From UBA5436 sp050951845 (GTDB lineage: Bacteria > Bacillota > Clostridia > Saccharofermentanales > DTU023), in contig JBMNJV010000002.1 in the NCBI GenBank assembly GCA_050951845.1, positions 135,603 to 199,602 on the forward strand: a stretch of DNA of 64,000 nt, given 5' to 3'. Shown one piece after another: positions 45,476 to 54,615 of this stretch. The position numbers and the translations under genes were made by a program. The notes under the pieces are model-generated. The model had not been told where the DNA came from and did no database searches. It saw only the letters and a program-made list of their open reading frames with translations. Position 1 is the stretch's first letter, and each line of letters begins with the position of its first letter.

Positions 45476-46198
45476 ATGACAAAAATTAATTATCAAAATC
45501 AAGAATATAATATTCCGATTGTTTTCGAAGATAATCATTTAATTGTTGTGGAAAAACCTGTCGGTTTGCTTTCACAAGAAGATCAAAGCGGTGATCCTGA
45601 TCTCTTAAACATAATCAAAGAATATTTACGCGTTAAGTATAATAAACCGGGTGCCGCCTGGTTAGGTTTAGTCCATCGTCTGGATCGTCCGGTCGGCGGT
45701 TTAATGGCTTTTGCCAAAACATCAAAAGCTGCATCAAGACTATCCGCCCAAATCAGAGAACATCAATTTGTCAGAAAATACGAAGCAGTAATTTACGGAC
45801 AGCCTGAACCGCAAAATGCTGTTTGGTCGGATTATATTTCTCGCGATAAAGTACACGGGAAATATATCGTAACTAATCAGCCCGGAAAATCACACCTTAA
45901 CAAGTATCAGAAATGCGAATTAAGTTATCAGGTGCAGAAATATTTACCTCAAACAGATCTGAGTTTGGTCGAAGTAGACTTAAAAACCGGACGCAGCCAT
46001 CAGATCAGGGCACAGATGAAAGCGCATAATCATCCTTTGGTCGGTGACAGATTATACGGAAAAATCACCGATCTGGATCGCAGCACGGACGGTCCGGCAT
46101 TATATGCCACATTTCTTCAATTCAAACATCCGACCAAAGACGAGATTTGTATTTTTAAAAGTCAATCGCAACAAAAACCTTTTGACTTATTCAGGTAA
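45476..46198 (+). CDS. RluA-family pseudouridine synthase
   Basis: The 240-residue protein has the RluA catalytic motif VHRLDRPVGGLMAFAKTSKAA with its Asp, plus PVGLLSQED and VDLKTGRSHQIRAQM. It lacks the N-terminal S4 domain, as in the short RluA/TruC-like group. It should modify a uridine in rRNA or tRNA; the target cannot be told from the sequence. An AAAGGA site precedes the ATG. It is followed after 89 bp by the hexapeptide transferase gene on the same strand. Confidence 0.88.
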   Translation: MTKINYQNQEYNIPIVFEDNHLIVVEKPVGLLSQEDQSGDPDLLNIIKEYLRVKYNKPGAAWLGLVHRLDRPVGGLMAFAKTSKAASRLSAQIREHQFVRKYEAVIYGQPEPQNAVWSDYISRDKVHGKYIVTNQPGKSHLNKYQKCELSYQVQKYLPQTDLSLVEVDLKTGRSHQIRAQMKAHNHPLVGDRLYGKITDLDRSTDGPALYATFLQFKHPTKDEICIFKSQSQQKPFDLFR

Positions 46199-46287
46199 TT
46201 AATGTCGAATAAATTAAGATATAATATTTCAAGTAAAAAATCGGATTTATCAATTTCTAATTTTAATAACGGAGTAAACGGTAAACT

Positions 46288-46947
46288 ATGTTAAAAACAA
46301 AAGATTTAATCTCATATCAAGGAACCCTGGCAGAAAAGCTATTAGAACAAGTAGAATATCCTTGGCAGGCTCTGCCCTTGATCAATCAATACATCTTAGA
46401 AACAGGACCCGGTTTGCCAAAATCGGAATATAGTCAAATCAAAGATGATATTTGGATTCATCACACTGCACAAATCGCTGAATCCGCTCTGCTCAACGGA
46501 CCGCTGATCATCGGACCAGATAATGAAATCAGACATAATGCATTTATCAGAGGCGGCGTAATTGTCGGAGATTCCTGTGTAGTAGGCAATTCAACGGAGT
46601 TGAAAAACTGTATTTTGGTTTCTCATGTCGAAGCTCCGCATTTCAATTACGTCGGCGACTCAATTCTCGGCAGATACAGTCATCTCGGTGCCGGTTCAAT
46701 AACATCGAATATTAAGGCTAATCGCAGTAATGTAATTCTTAATTATCAAAATGAATTAATCGAAACCGGTTTAAGAAAATTCGGTGCAATTGTCGGTGAT
46801 CACGTAGAAGTCGGCTGCAATGCAGTACTTAATCCGGGAGTTATTATCGGCAAAAACACCATCATCTATCCTCTTTCAATGGTCAGAGGTATTATTGAAG
46901 CTAATATAATTTACAAAAACCAAAATGAAATTGCCGAATTAAAATAA
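46288..46947 (+). CDS. Left-handed beta-helix (hexapeptide) transferase, GlmU C-terminal-like
   Basis: The 219-residue protein is mostly hexapeptide repeats: AESALLNGPLIIGPDNEIRH, GGVIVGDSCVVGNSTELKN, FNYVGDSILGRYSHLGAGS, VGCNAVLNPGVIIGKNT. This is the LpxA-like trimeric fold used by acyl- and acetyltransferases. It resembles the acetyltransferase half of GlmU but has no uridylyltransferase domain. Such stand-alone proteins are often annotated as UDP-GlcNAc pyrophosphorylase-related. A sugar-phosphate acetyltransferase role is likely but unproven. Confidence 0.75.
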   Translation: MLKTKDLISYQGTLAEKLLEQVEYPWQALPLINQYILETGPGLPKSEYSQIKDDIWIHHTAQIAESALLNGPLIIGPDNEIRHNAFIRGGVIVGDSCVVGNSTELKNCILVSHVEAPHFNYVGDSILGRYSHLGAGSITSNIKANRSNVILNYQNELIETGLRKFGAIVGDHVEVGCNAVLNPGVIIGKNTIIYPLSMVRGIIEANIIYKNQNEIAELK

Positions 46948-46962
46948 AGATAAATTCCGGTA

Positions 46963-46994
46963 AAGAGGAGCAGAATCAATATTCAGCTCCTCTT
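46963..46994. terminator. Convergent terminator ending the signalling operon and hexapeptide gene
   Basis: AAGAGGAGC and GCTCCTCTT are perfect 9-bp arms with a 14-base loop, between convergent genes. It would stop both transcripts. A similar GAGGAGC/GCTCCTC hairpin follows cysK. Confidence 0.82.
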
Positions 46995-47060
46995 ATCTGA
47001 TAGGGTACAGCAAAATCCCTCCGGTGATTTATTTGATCTCGTTATTAAATTATTCTTCGA

Positions 47061-48989
47061 CTAATCAAGCATACAGATCGGATCATTGAAAGGAGCCACC
47101 CAGGAGGTGCGGGCTGCATCATAGTTTTCCGCTGCATATTCAGCGAGAAAGACATTCCAAGGGACCACCCGGATGTCCATCGTGATACCGTACCGGGCAA
47201 AGCCTTGTTGTAAGTCATCAGTCACGGAATCATCAACAGATGTCAGAAATTCAAAACGAAGTGGTGTATCCGCGGAAAGCACACCGTCTTCAAAGATATA
47301 TCCTGCACCCTCAAGTAGTCCGATGGCTTTCGCTTCATCCGCACCTGTCTGAAAGTAACCATCTTCCACCGGATAAGTGTAGTCTTGATCATTTGTTTTA
47401 AAGATACCGCCGTGTCCGTCAGACATCCCCGCCGGAACGATAGAGGTTGCAATCGTCTGTCCTGTTCCCTCACCTGACATAAAAATTGATTCACGATCAA
47501 TCAAGAGTGAGAGAGCTTGTCTTATGTCTTTTGCCTGCTGCACGGTTTTACCGGCAAAAAGCCCGGACTTTTCGTTAAGATAAATGCAATCGATAGTTAA
47601 ACTTTCAATCTCATATAAATCAGGTCGCCCGATCAGGTCCGGTATTTCAGAACGCGGTAACCTGTTGGCGAAGTCCAGCTCACCGGTTTCATACATCGCC
47701 AGGACGGTATCTGCATCTTCATTCAGAATAAATTCGAGTGATTCCAGTGTTACTTCATCAGCACGATGGTAATTCGGATTCTTGACATACTTCATACTTT
47801 CATTATGTTTCCACTCTGCAAGCGTGAATGCACCGTTCGAGACGAAACCGGATTCCAGCGCCCAGGCCCCGGCATCCGGGATTTTGCCATCAGTATCCTT
47901 GTAGCCCTCAGCACCTTCAACAGTCGCCTGATGTACCGGCAGAAATGCTGATTTGCAGATTAAATTCAAGAAGTATGCGTTCGGTATATCCAGAACCACA
48001 GTCAAAGTCCGTCCGTCTTCAGACGCTTTAACATTGAGTTTATCCGGATAACCTTCGATAACATTCAGAGCCGAGGAATTGCAGATGGCAGCTGCACGTT
48101 TCCAGGACCATTCGAAGTCGGCGGCGGTAAGTTTACTGCCGTCAGACCATTTCAGATTCGGTTTCAGTGTAAAAGTGTAAGTTAATCCGTCTTTTGAAAT
48201 CTCAACACCTTCCGCTAAGTCCGGCACCAACTCACCGTTTTTATCATAAGTATAAAGACCGGCAAAAGTGTGCAAAGCTAAAATCCCGCCATCAGTCGAA
48301 ATAATCAGTGCCGGATCAAGACGAGCAGGTTCACCAATCAGATTAATACGTAAAGATTCAGCATCACCCTTACTTGCAAACATAAAGTACCTCTCTCCGG
48401 ACAGCGTCGCGTATACACCTTCAACATCATCTTTCATCAGGTAGAAGTTATTGAAATTAGTGAGAGGAGCATATATACCTGTTTCCATCAGCATATCCTC
48501 GGCTTTATGCATCAGCTGTTCACGCACAACCGGATCGGATTCCTCTTTAATGTCAGCAATCAGCTTATCATAGGGAGCCCAGTCGATGGCAACAACTCTG
48601 TTTTCGAGTACTTCTTGTTCAGATTCCGGATCTTCAGTTTTATCCGATGTATCCGTTGCTTGCGGTTCTTCAGTTTCTTTCGGTTCATCTGTCTCTTTTT
48701 GTGTATCTGCTTTGTTTGATAAGTCCGTTTCTTTCGAGATATCTGTCTGCTCCGGTTCGGTTTTATCTTTGGTTTCAGCAGTCGATGTTGTATTTGTCTG
48801 CTCAGTATGAGCTATCGTTGTATCACTTTCTTTTTTTGTCTCAGCGGCCTGCAGAGCAGCTGATTGTTCAGCAGGAGTTTCTGTTGTTTTATTCTCCGTT
48901 TTCGTCTCTTTAGATCCGCAAGCGGTGAACAGACCAACGGCCATTGCCAGGGTCAAAAGCAGAGCAAGTAATTTTGTCGACTTTTCCAT
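47061..48989 (-). CDS. Circularly permuted oligopeptide-binding lipoprotein (SBP family 5)
   Basis: The 642-residue lipoprotein has a lipobox (FTAC, Cys24) and an acidic Thr/Glu/Lys stalk (about 25-128). Next comes a block at 138-196 (YDKLI, then an AED-LME helix, YAPL, VEGVYATL, YFMFA) that is normally the C-terminal end of OppA-type proteins. At 202 the usual N-terminal block follows (LRINLIGEPARLDPAL), continuing through WSDGSKLTAADFEWSWKRA. The protein stops at about DPICMLD, exactly where the usual order would continue into YDKLI. All parts are present, in rotated order. It probably binds peptides, with no permease genes adjacent. It is the last gene of the signalling series. Confidence 0.85.
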   Translation of the reverse strand: MEKSTKLLALLLTLAMAVGLFTACGSKETKTENKTTETPAEQSAALQAAETKKESDTTIAHTEQTNTTSTAETKDKTEPEQTDISKETDLSNKADTQKETDEPKETEEPQATDTSDKTEDPESEQEVLENRVVAIDWAPYDKLIADIKEESDPVVREQLMHKAEDMLMETGIYAPLTNFNNFYLMKDDVEGVYATLSGERYFMFASKGDAESLRINLIGEPARLDPALIISTDGGILALHTFAGLYTYDKNGELVPDLAEGVEISKDGLTYTFTLKPNLKWSDGSKLTAADFEWSWKRAAAICNSSALNVIEGYPDKLNVKASEDGRTLTVVLDIPNAYFLNLICKSAFLPVHQATVEGAEGYKDTDGKIPDAGAWALESGFVSNGAFTLAEWKHNESMKYVKNPNYHRADEVTLESLEFILNEDADTVLAMYETGELDFANRLPRSEIPDLIGRPDLYEIESLTIDCIYLNEKSGLFAGKTVQQAKDIRQALSLLIDRESIFMSGEGTGQTIATSIVPAGMSDGHGGIFKTNDQDYTYPVEDGYFQTGADEAKAIGLLEGAGYIFEDGVLSADTPLRFEFLTSVDDSVTDDLQQGFARYGITMDIRVVPWNVFLAEYAAENYDAARTSWVAPFNDPICMLD

Positions 48990-49060
48990 TCTTTTCTCCT
49001 AATGTTTTTTATTAGATAAATAATCTACTTTAATCCTAATCAGACATCGTCGGATTAAAA

Positions 49061-50029
49061 TCAGTTTAACAAGGTAAAAGATTCAAAAATCCGCATCGCC
49101 TGATTGTAGTAGGAAGGCACACCCTCATGTTCGATTTCTTCCCAGTATATAAGTGCAAATGTATCGGCGTGATTTCCCTGGATTGCAATAATAATCATAT
49201 CGGCAATTATTTCGGATCCGTTATAAATATCGTAAGTAAGCGTCAGCGCACCTGGAAATGCGTCATAATGGGCATCTCCTGCGAAAATAAGATCGGAACC
49301 CGTTGCCCAGTCGCCCTCCAGCCACGCATCGACATATTCCTGGTAAACCTCAGAGAAATCAATCAGCGGAATCGGAATGTTTTCGATCATAATACCTTGG
49401 CGGTCATCACCTTCCGGAATAAAGCGACCATACGTATCTCCACTGGTTTCTTCATCATAAAACCACTCATCATATAACATGATCGAAAATGATCCGCACG
49501 CCCAGTTAAATAATGGTGGTTCGTCGGCAGGTGCGTTCAGATCAATCTCGATATCTGTATTCGGACTAGTTGCAGTAGGCGCAGCCGAACTCGTTGCAGT
49601 GGTTATAATCGGACTTGTTGCAGTGGTTGTACTCGTACTTGGTGTAGTCGTTGTACCCGGACTTGTTGCAGCGGTTGTACTCGTACTTGGTGTGGCGGTT
49701 GTAACCGGACTTGTTGCAGCGGTTGTACTCGTACTTGGTGTGGCGGTTGTAACCGGACTTGTTGCAGCGGTTGTACTCGTACTTGGTGTGGTGGTTGTAA
49801 CCGGACTTGTTGAAGCAGTTGTACTCGTACTTGGTGTGGTGGTTGGATTCGAATTAATTACAATGGTTGGATTCGAAATGATTACCGGATCTGTTTTTTC
49901 ATTATTGTCGATTATCGATAATGAACCGTTATCTGCGGTTTTACCACAGGCAGAGACAGCCAATAATAACAGCAATGTTAACGCAAAACTCAACAACTTG
50001 CACTTTATATTTCTGTTTGTATTCTTCAT
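49061..50029 (-). CDS. Lipoprotein with Thr/Ser/Pro repeat stalk and PsbP/DUF1795-like domain
   Basis: The protein has about 322 residues, with lipobox VSAC (Cys28). A 16-residue repeat (TSPVTTATPSTSTTAA) makes the stalk at roughly residues 60-150, and a C-terminal domain of ~150 residues follows. That domain starts with WACGSFSIMLYDEWFYD and ends with NQAMRIFESFTLL, a pattern like PsbP/Mog1-type DUF1795 domains. ATG 50029 is chosen because AAAGAGG lies about 10 nt upstream; an earlier ATG overlaps the site. Function is unknown. The same kind of domain is suggested in the neighbouring kinase ectodomain. Confidence 0.72.
   Translation of the reverse strand: MKNTNRNIKCKLLSFALTLLLLLAVSACGKTADNGSLSIIDNNEKTDPVIISNPTIVINSNPTTTPSTSTTASTSPVTTTTPSTSTTAATSPVTTATPSTSTTAATSPVTTATPSTSTTAATSPGTTTTPSTSTTTATSPIITTATSSAAPTATSPNTDIEIDLNAPADEPPLFNWACGSFSIMLYDEWFYDEETSGDTYGRFIPEGDDRQGIMIENIPIPLIDFSEVYQEYVDAWLEGDWATGSDLIFAGDAHYDAFPGALTLTYDIYNGSEIIADMIIIAIQGNHADTFALIYWEEIEHEGVPSYYNQAMRIFESFTLLN
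49617..49859. repeat. 48-bp minisatellite inside lipoprotein gene
   Basis: About five copies of a 48-bp unit (core GTTGTACTCGTACTTGGTGT) run head to tail, with neighbouring units differing by only a few bases. The unit length is a multiple of three, so copy-number changes keep the frame and only lengthen or shorten the Thr/Ser/Pro stalk. Confidence 0.88.
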
Positions 50030-50183
50030 TTTTAATACCTCTTTAATCAATGAATTGTATTTTTTACTTAAGTCAGTTTTTTAATATCGACATCGATACA
50101 CGGAAAACAGTAGTATGTATCAGTGTCGGAAATCACATCCAATGCAGAGAGCAGCCCGGACCGCCCTGATCTATATATAGTTT

Positions 50184-51317
50184 TTACGGGTAAACCGGTA
50201 AATCATTAATGAACGTATAATCACTGCGGGAATCGCTGATCAGATTAACCGTGACACTAAAATCTTTAAGAGTGTCAATATTATAATTAGCTTTCAGCTG
50301 AATGCTGCTTAAGTAGATTTCTAAGATTCCCTTACAACTCACGGGAATATCCGCATAAAAGCCATAACCTCCTATCTCGACTCCGTTAAGAATAAAATCG
50401 GAAACAGAGGCGGAAATTTCTTCGCTACTTTTATTTTCAACAAACATAGTACATTTAATGCCGTCCTCATTTTGTACAGTTTTGATCAGGGTTATCCTCA
50501 CCTCCTCATTATCTGCCAGTACTCGTTCTTCTTTCTGTGGTTGGATATTTCTGTCATCTTCTTTAAACGGAACAGTCAATCTGGGAAGGACATAAAGATC
50601 TTCCCAGGTCTCATCGTTGACAAGGGTCATCTCAATTTCGACAGAGGAGATATCAGTAATTTGAGCCTTTTCCAGTTCATATGTAGTTAATTCCAGGCTA
50701 GCCTGATTTGTAGTGTGAGGATCCACGATGCCGCCAAAAACGCTTAGGTTGAGAACTATTCCGTTCACAATAATATAATCGTCTGAAAAATTCAGAGTAA
50801 GATCACTTTTATTTTCGTAACTGAACAGGATTTCCGAGTAACCGTAGCCTTGTGCTATCTCCAATCCGTCTACGCTGATTTTCACCAATTCGTCCTCGTA
50901 TATTATCCCGGGCTGTAGCAGGGCAAAGGTAACTTCTTGCTGTTCATCACTGCTCGCCGTGGATTCCGGCAGTTCATTTTGTAAATCCGGCTTTGTTGTA
51001 GTACCTGATTCCTTTACTTGAGATTTTGTCGTTGTCGTACCTGATTCCCGTGCTTGAGATTCAGAAGGATCCTCTGTCCGGGAGCTATCCGTCTGAGAGC
51101 TGTCCGTCTGAGAGATATCTGTCCGGGAGCTATCAGTCCGGGAGCTATCCGTCTGAGAGCTGTTATCCGATTTGGAGTTGGTTTCAAGTGAAGTCTCACT
51201 TTCCTGCTGCTCATCTTGTTTTTCCGGCTTTACCTTAGCGGCACAAGAGGAAATTGAAAACAGAATAATCAGAGTTAACAGCAGAAAAGCTCCTTTTCGA
51301 ATAATCCCTTTTTTCAT
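50184..51317 (-). CDS. Lipoprotein with pentapeptide repeats and duplicated Ig-like domains
   Basis: The 377-residue lipoprotein has a lipobox ISSC (Cys25). A Ser/Asp/Thr/Gln stalk contains tandem TDSSR-like pentapeptides (about residues 50-85). Two related beta-rich domains follow: one with LVKISVDGLE and YENKSDLTLNFSDDYIIVNG, a second with VRITLIKTV and VENKSSEEISASVSDFILNG. This resembles DUF4352/DUF5067-type extracellular modules. The duplication is seen directly; ligand and function are unknown. An AAAGGAG site precedes the ATG. It lies 96 bp after the kinase gene. Confidence 0.72.
   Translation of the reverse strand: MKKGIIRKGAFLLLTLIILFSISSCAAKVKPEKQDEQQESETSLETNSKSDNSSQTDSSRTDSSRTDISQTDSSQTDSSRTEDPSESQARESGTTTTKSQVKESGTTTKPDLQNELPESTASSDEQQEVTFALLQPGIIYEDELVKISVDGLEIAQGYGYSEILFSYENKSDLTLNFSDDYIIVNGIVLNLSVFGGIVDPHTTNQASLELTTYELEKAQITDISSVEIEMTLVNDETWEDLYVLPRLTVPFKEDDRNIQPQKEERVLADNEEVRITLIKTVQNEDGIKCTMFVENKSSEEISASVSDFILNGVEIGGYGFYADIPVSCKGILEIYLSSIQLKANYNIDTLKDFSVTVNLISDSRSDYTFINDLPVYP
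51076..51165. repeat. 15-bp tandem repeat in lipoprotein gene
   Basis: About six 15-bp units related to CCGTCTGAGAGCTGT encode Gln/Arg-Thr-Asp-Ser-Ser pentapeptides. The repeat preserves the frame and forms part of the surface stalk. Confidence 0.8.
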
Positions 51318-51413
51318 GGTATTTCTCCTTTCGTTTTTATCAGAACGAGGAATTAAATATAATTAAATGCTTATCTTCTTACTGATTTATCGCATAATCT
51401 GCGTGCACACAGT

Positions 51414-53789
51414 TCAATGCTTTGTATCCAGCGAAACACCGATCAAATCAAGTTGTTTAGAAACAACATCTGTGTTTGTCTCATCATAAAAACCTTCTAA
51501 CGCAAAGATTCTTGAACCCAGCTGCACAACATGAATTGTTCCGTGCATGAGTTTTTCGTCTACGTCGTCATTATAGGTAAAGTCGAGGAAAATACTGCAA
51601 ATTTGCTTTTTACCTAGGGTATAAATATCCGTACCTTGCGGTTCGCCGCTAACCGTAGCAAAAGCCTGAAATTGGTCATTTAAAAACAACACAGCATCTT
51701 CAATCGTGGAAGCTTTATCGGAAATGTCGAAAACATTGATCGAAGCACTGCCTGTGCTGAATTGCGACTCATCAAAATACATGTGGAACAGTTCACCGTT
51801 TTCAATACCGGTCGGTATCGCGTAATAGCTGTCGTAAACCATTTGCATATTCGCTGTTTGAGCCTCGACAATAACTTGATCAGATTGAGGAACAGCAAAC
51901 AGTGTTAGACCGGACAGGCAGTTTTCCAGCTGTTCTTTATGTGCTATATAATCCGGATCTTTTGTATCTTGGCCGACTAGTAAGAAGTAACAACCGGGTC
52001 CGGAACTTGGGGCAAAACCATAGAGCGACCATTCAGCTGTATTACCGGCACAGGTAAAATCAGCTTTAATCGCAGGGATAGAACCTAACATCACAGATTC
52101 TGTTTTTTGCAGACTGGGTATAACGTCAAGATAAAAATAATCTAGTGTATAGGGCAGGATTTCAGCAATGTTTTGCTGAAAATCTTCCAGATTATACATC
52201 GGTGCACCGCAGGCATAAGCGAAAGAGCAAGCAACAGTAGTATAGTTTGCGCGGTTGGCAATGAAATAGGATAAGGAGTCGCTGTTATCAATGCTTAAGT
52301 CAGACGGCAGAGAAATCTGGATGCCCAGAGCATCATTGCGCAATAACTTAAGCTCTGTATTCTCTGCTGCTGTGTCTGTAATCGGAACAGTGGTTACGGA
52401 GCTGCCCGGAGTAGTATCTTCCGGTTCAAATGCAGTCGTGTCAGGCACAGAACTGTTTGGAGTATCGGTTTCCGGCTTAAATGCAGTACCGGTCGGACTA
52501 ATACCCGCAGCTGTCGCTTCTGTTGTCTCTTTTTGGATATTTGCAATTACATTTTGATTATTTCCGCCGACTCCTCCCGGAGTTTCTTTATGTTTTTTCC
52601 CGCCCGATAAGCTCAGCGGTAAAATAATTGCCAACAACACAACAGCTATGCCTGCACCCAACCAAGGCCAATTACGTTTGTCACGCAATTTTGCCAAAAC
52701 ATTATTTGCTCCCTTTCCGGTAGCATTGTCCGCAACAAAAATTTCACCGGATCCGGAAGTTCCGCCAACACCATAGGCAAGACCCTCTTCCGCAGTATAA
52801 GGAGGCATGATAATGGCATTACTTTCGCTTTGTGTACCAACCAGGGCCAAAACAAAGGATGACATATTGGGAAAACGATCATCTGCTTTTACTGCAAGAC
52901 CCTTGAGTAATGCGGCTTCGGTCCGTGCTTTGATTTTACAACCCAATTGCGAAGGGGGTATAAGATTGTCGTGATGTACTCGTTCCAGTGCGTCCGGCGG
53001 CAAAACCCCGCTTATCGCATAATAGATCGTTGCACTTATGGCATAGACATCAGTCCAGGGACCTTGATTACCATGTGTCCGGTATTGTTCTTCCGGTGCA
53101 AAACCTTGTTTCAAAATGACCGAAAAGCTTTTGTCATTGCTTAAGGCAAAACGCGCCGCTCCAAAATCCAGCAGCATACTTTCACCTTTGTCAGTAATAT
53201 AGATGTTATCCGGGCTGATATCACGATGTAAAAGCCCCTGTGCATGTACCTCTCCCAATGCATTCATAACAGGCAAGAGTATGGTTAAGGCATTTTCAAT
53301 ACTGATATGACCTCCCTGTTGTTTGAGATAATCTTTCAATGAGAGACCATCCACATACTCCATGGCAAAATAGGCACTGCCGTTTTCCTTAAAGAAATTG
53401 TAAACGGAAACGATGTGCTCTGTGTCTTTGAGCTTTGCCAGAATACGTGCTTCCTCCAGAAATTTGCTCTCACCGCTCTCAAAACTGGCTATCTCTTTTG
53501 CGGAAACAGCTGAAACAGTGTATCGATCACTTTCACGTGTTGCTATCCCGGTCGGCATGTATTCTTTAATGGCAACTTTCTGCTCGAGAATTAAATCCAA
53601 AGCCAGGTAGGTGATACCGAAGCCGCCTATACCCAGAACTTTACCAACCAAATAGCGGCCGTTGAGTATTGCGCCGATGGGCAAGGCAATTGTCGGGCGA
53701 GACTCGGTCGTCGGCCGAAAGCCGCAGTAAGGGCAAACCTCACCGCTTAACTCACGAAAACAGCCATAGCAATAACGTTTATTTTCCAT
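51414..53789 (-). CDS. Transmembrane Ser/Thr protein kinase with N-terminal zinc ribbon
   Basis: This 791-residue kinase begins with a zinc ribbon (Cys7, Cys10, Cys19, Cys22). The kinase domain spans about 44-320, with glycine loop GIGGFG (53-58), Lys75, catalytic HRD (188-190), DFG (208-210) and APE (231-233), so it looks active. One TM helix lies at about 375-393. The extracellular part has a Thr/Pro-rich stalk and then two domains of ~150 residues that look PsbP/DUF1795-like (LGIQISLPSDLSI; ENGELFHMYFDESQF). It overlaps the PP2C gene by 11 bp. It likely senses an outside signal and phosphorylates FHA partners encoded alongside. Confidence 0.92.
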   Translation of the reverse strand: MENKRYCYGCFRELSGEVCPYCGFRPTTESRPTIALPIGAILNGRYLVGKVLGIGGFGITYLALDLILEQKVAIKEYMPTGIATRESDRYTVSAVSAKEIASFESGESKFLEEARILAKLKDTEHIVSVYNFFKENGSAYFAMEYVDGLSLKDYLKQQGGHISIENALTILLPVMNALGEVHAQGLLHRDISPDNIYITDKGESMLLDFGAARFALSNDKSFSVILKQGFAPEEQYRTHGNQGPWTDVYAISATIYYAISGVLPPDALERVHHDNLIPPSQLGCKIKARTEAALLKGLAVKADDRFPNMSSFVLALVGTQSESNAIIMPPYTAEEGLAYGVGGTSGSGEIFVADNATGKGANNVLAKLRDKRNWPWLGAGIAVVLLAIILPLSLSGGKKHKETPGGVGGNNQNVIANIQKETTEATAAGISPTGTAFKPETDTPNSSVPDTTAFEPEDTTPGSSVTTVPITDTAAENTELKLLRNDALGIQISLPSDLSIDNSDSLSYFIANRANYTTVACSFAYACGAPMYNLEDFQQNIAEILPYTLDYFYLDVIPSLQKTESVMLGSIPAIKADFTCAGNTAEWSLYGFAPSSGPGCYFLLVGQDTKDPDYIAHKEQLENCLSGLTLFAVPQSDQVIVEAQTANMQMVYDSYYAIPTGIENGELFHMYFDESQFSTGSASINVFDISDKASTIEDAVLFLNDQFQAFATVSGEPQGTDIYTLGKKQICSIFLDFTYNDDVDEKLMHGTIHVVQLGSRIFALEGFYDETNTDVVSKQLDLIGVSLDTKH

Positions 53790-54552
53790 TTTTCGAGTCC
53801 TCCCTTACGAATGTTTCTTGATCTTTTACGGATGACGAATAGAGACAAGTAAGCATGCTCACATTATCACCATCCAGGAGGGAACGTTGTATACAACGCA
53901 ATAAAAGTCGCTCAAGCCAGTCTTGTGCCGAAGTTGCTTTCAGCCATTCGATAAATATTTCTGTTTCAAATACATAGCTCCACAATCCGTCACTGCACAG
54001 CAAAAGACCGTCCCCGTCTTTGAGATAAAACTCATCCACATGCGCCTTATTCACTTCCGGATCATAAGATGCGCAAAGTGCGGCGCTGAGATGGCTGCGT
54101 TCTTTTTGTAAGCGAATGTCTTCATACGCCAAACTACCACGCTTATAGTCTGCATAGGCAGGTGAATCATCGACACTGATATGAGCTATATCTCTGCCGG
54201 AAAGATGGTATATGCGGCTGTCTCCGAGGTTTGCCCAAGTGACTTTGCCCTGTTCCAGACGTAAAACAGCAATGGTGCTGGCAGCAGTACGCAATTCTTG
54301 CTCTCTCTGCTGTGCTTTTTGCAAGGCTTGACCCGCTAGAACCACTGCGGTTTCCACATTAGCTCCTGCTGTCAAAGCCTCCAGGGATGCAGTCGAACAA
54401 ATCTGAGCTGCCATATCGCCGCCGCGGCTGCCGTTAAGTCCGTCACACAGCACTGCTATGAGTCGCTCTGTCCCCGGTTTATGTTCATATACAAGGCGGT
54501 CATTTTGTTGATTCTGACCGGCACAATGGGTAAATTCAGCAATATCTAACAT
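53779..54552 (-). CDS. Soluble PP2C-family protein phosphatase
   Basis: The protein has about 257 residues and the PP2C metal-site motifs VLCDGLNGSRGGD, ANLGDSRIYHL and LLCSDGLWSYV. It should dephosphorylate Ser/Thr phosphoproteins, probably the adjacent kinase or its targets. ATG 54552 is preferred because GAGG lies 10 nt upstream; an in-frame TTG four codons earlier overlaps that site. GLNG replaces the usual GMGG in the first motif. It has no membrane segment. It is coupled to the kinase gene by an 11-bp overlap. Confidence 0.87.
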   Translation of the reverse strand: MLDIAEFTHCAGQNQQNDRLVYEHKPGTERLIAVLCDGLNGSRGGDMAAQICSTASLEALTAGANVETAVVLAGQALQKAQQREQELRTAASTIAVLRLEQGKVTWANLGDSRIYHLSGRDIAHISVDDSPAYADYKRGSLAYEDIRLQKERSHLSAALCASYDPEVNKAHVDEFYLKDGDGLLLCSDGLWSYVFETEIFIEWLKATSAQDWLERLLLRCIQRSLLDGDNVSMLTCLYSSSVKDQETFVREDSKNGK

Positions 54553-54615
54553 TTTTATCCTCAATAAATATCAATTAATTTGAATTAACTGTCAGCACTG
54601 GCATTTTGCTAATAC

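Noticed and set aside
49479..50084. Long Val/Ala/Gly-rich plus-strand frame of ~200 codons
   Set aside because: It is the antisense reading of the Thr/Ser/Pro repeat stalk of the lipoprotein gene. The repetitive hydrophobic translation follows from the 48-bp repeat, and no ribosome binding site precedes it.
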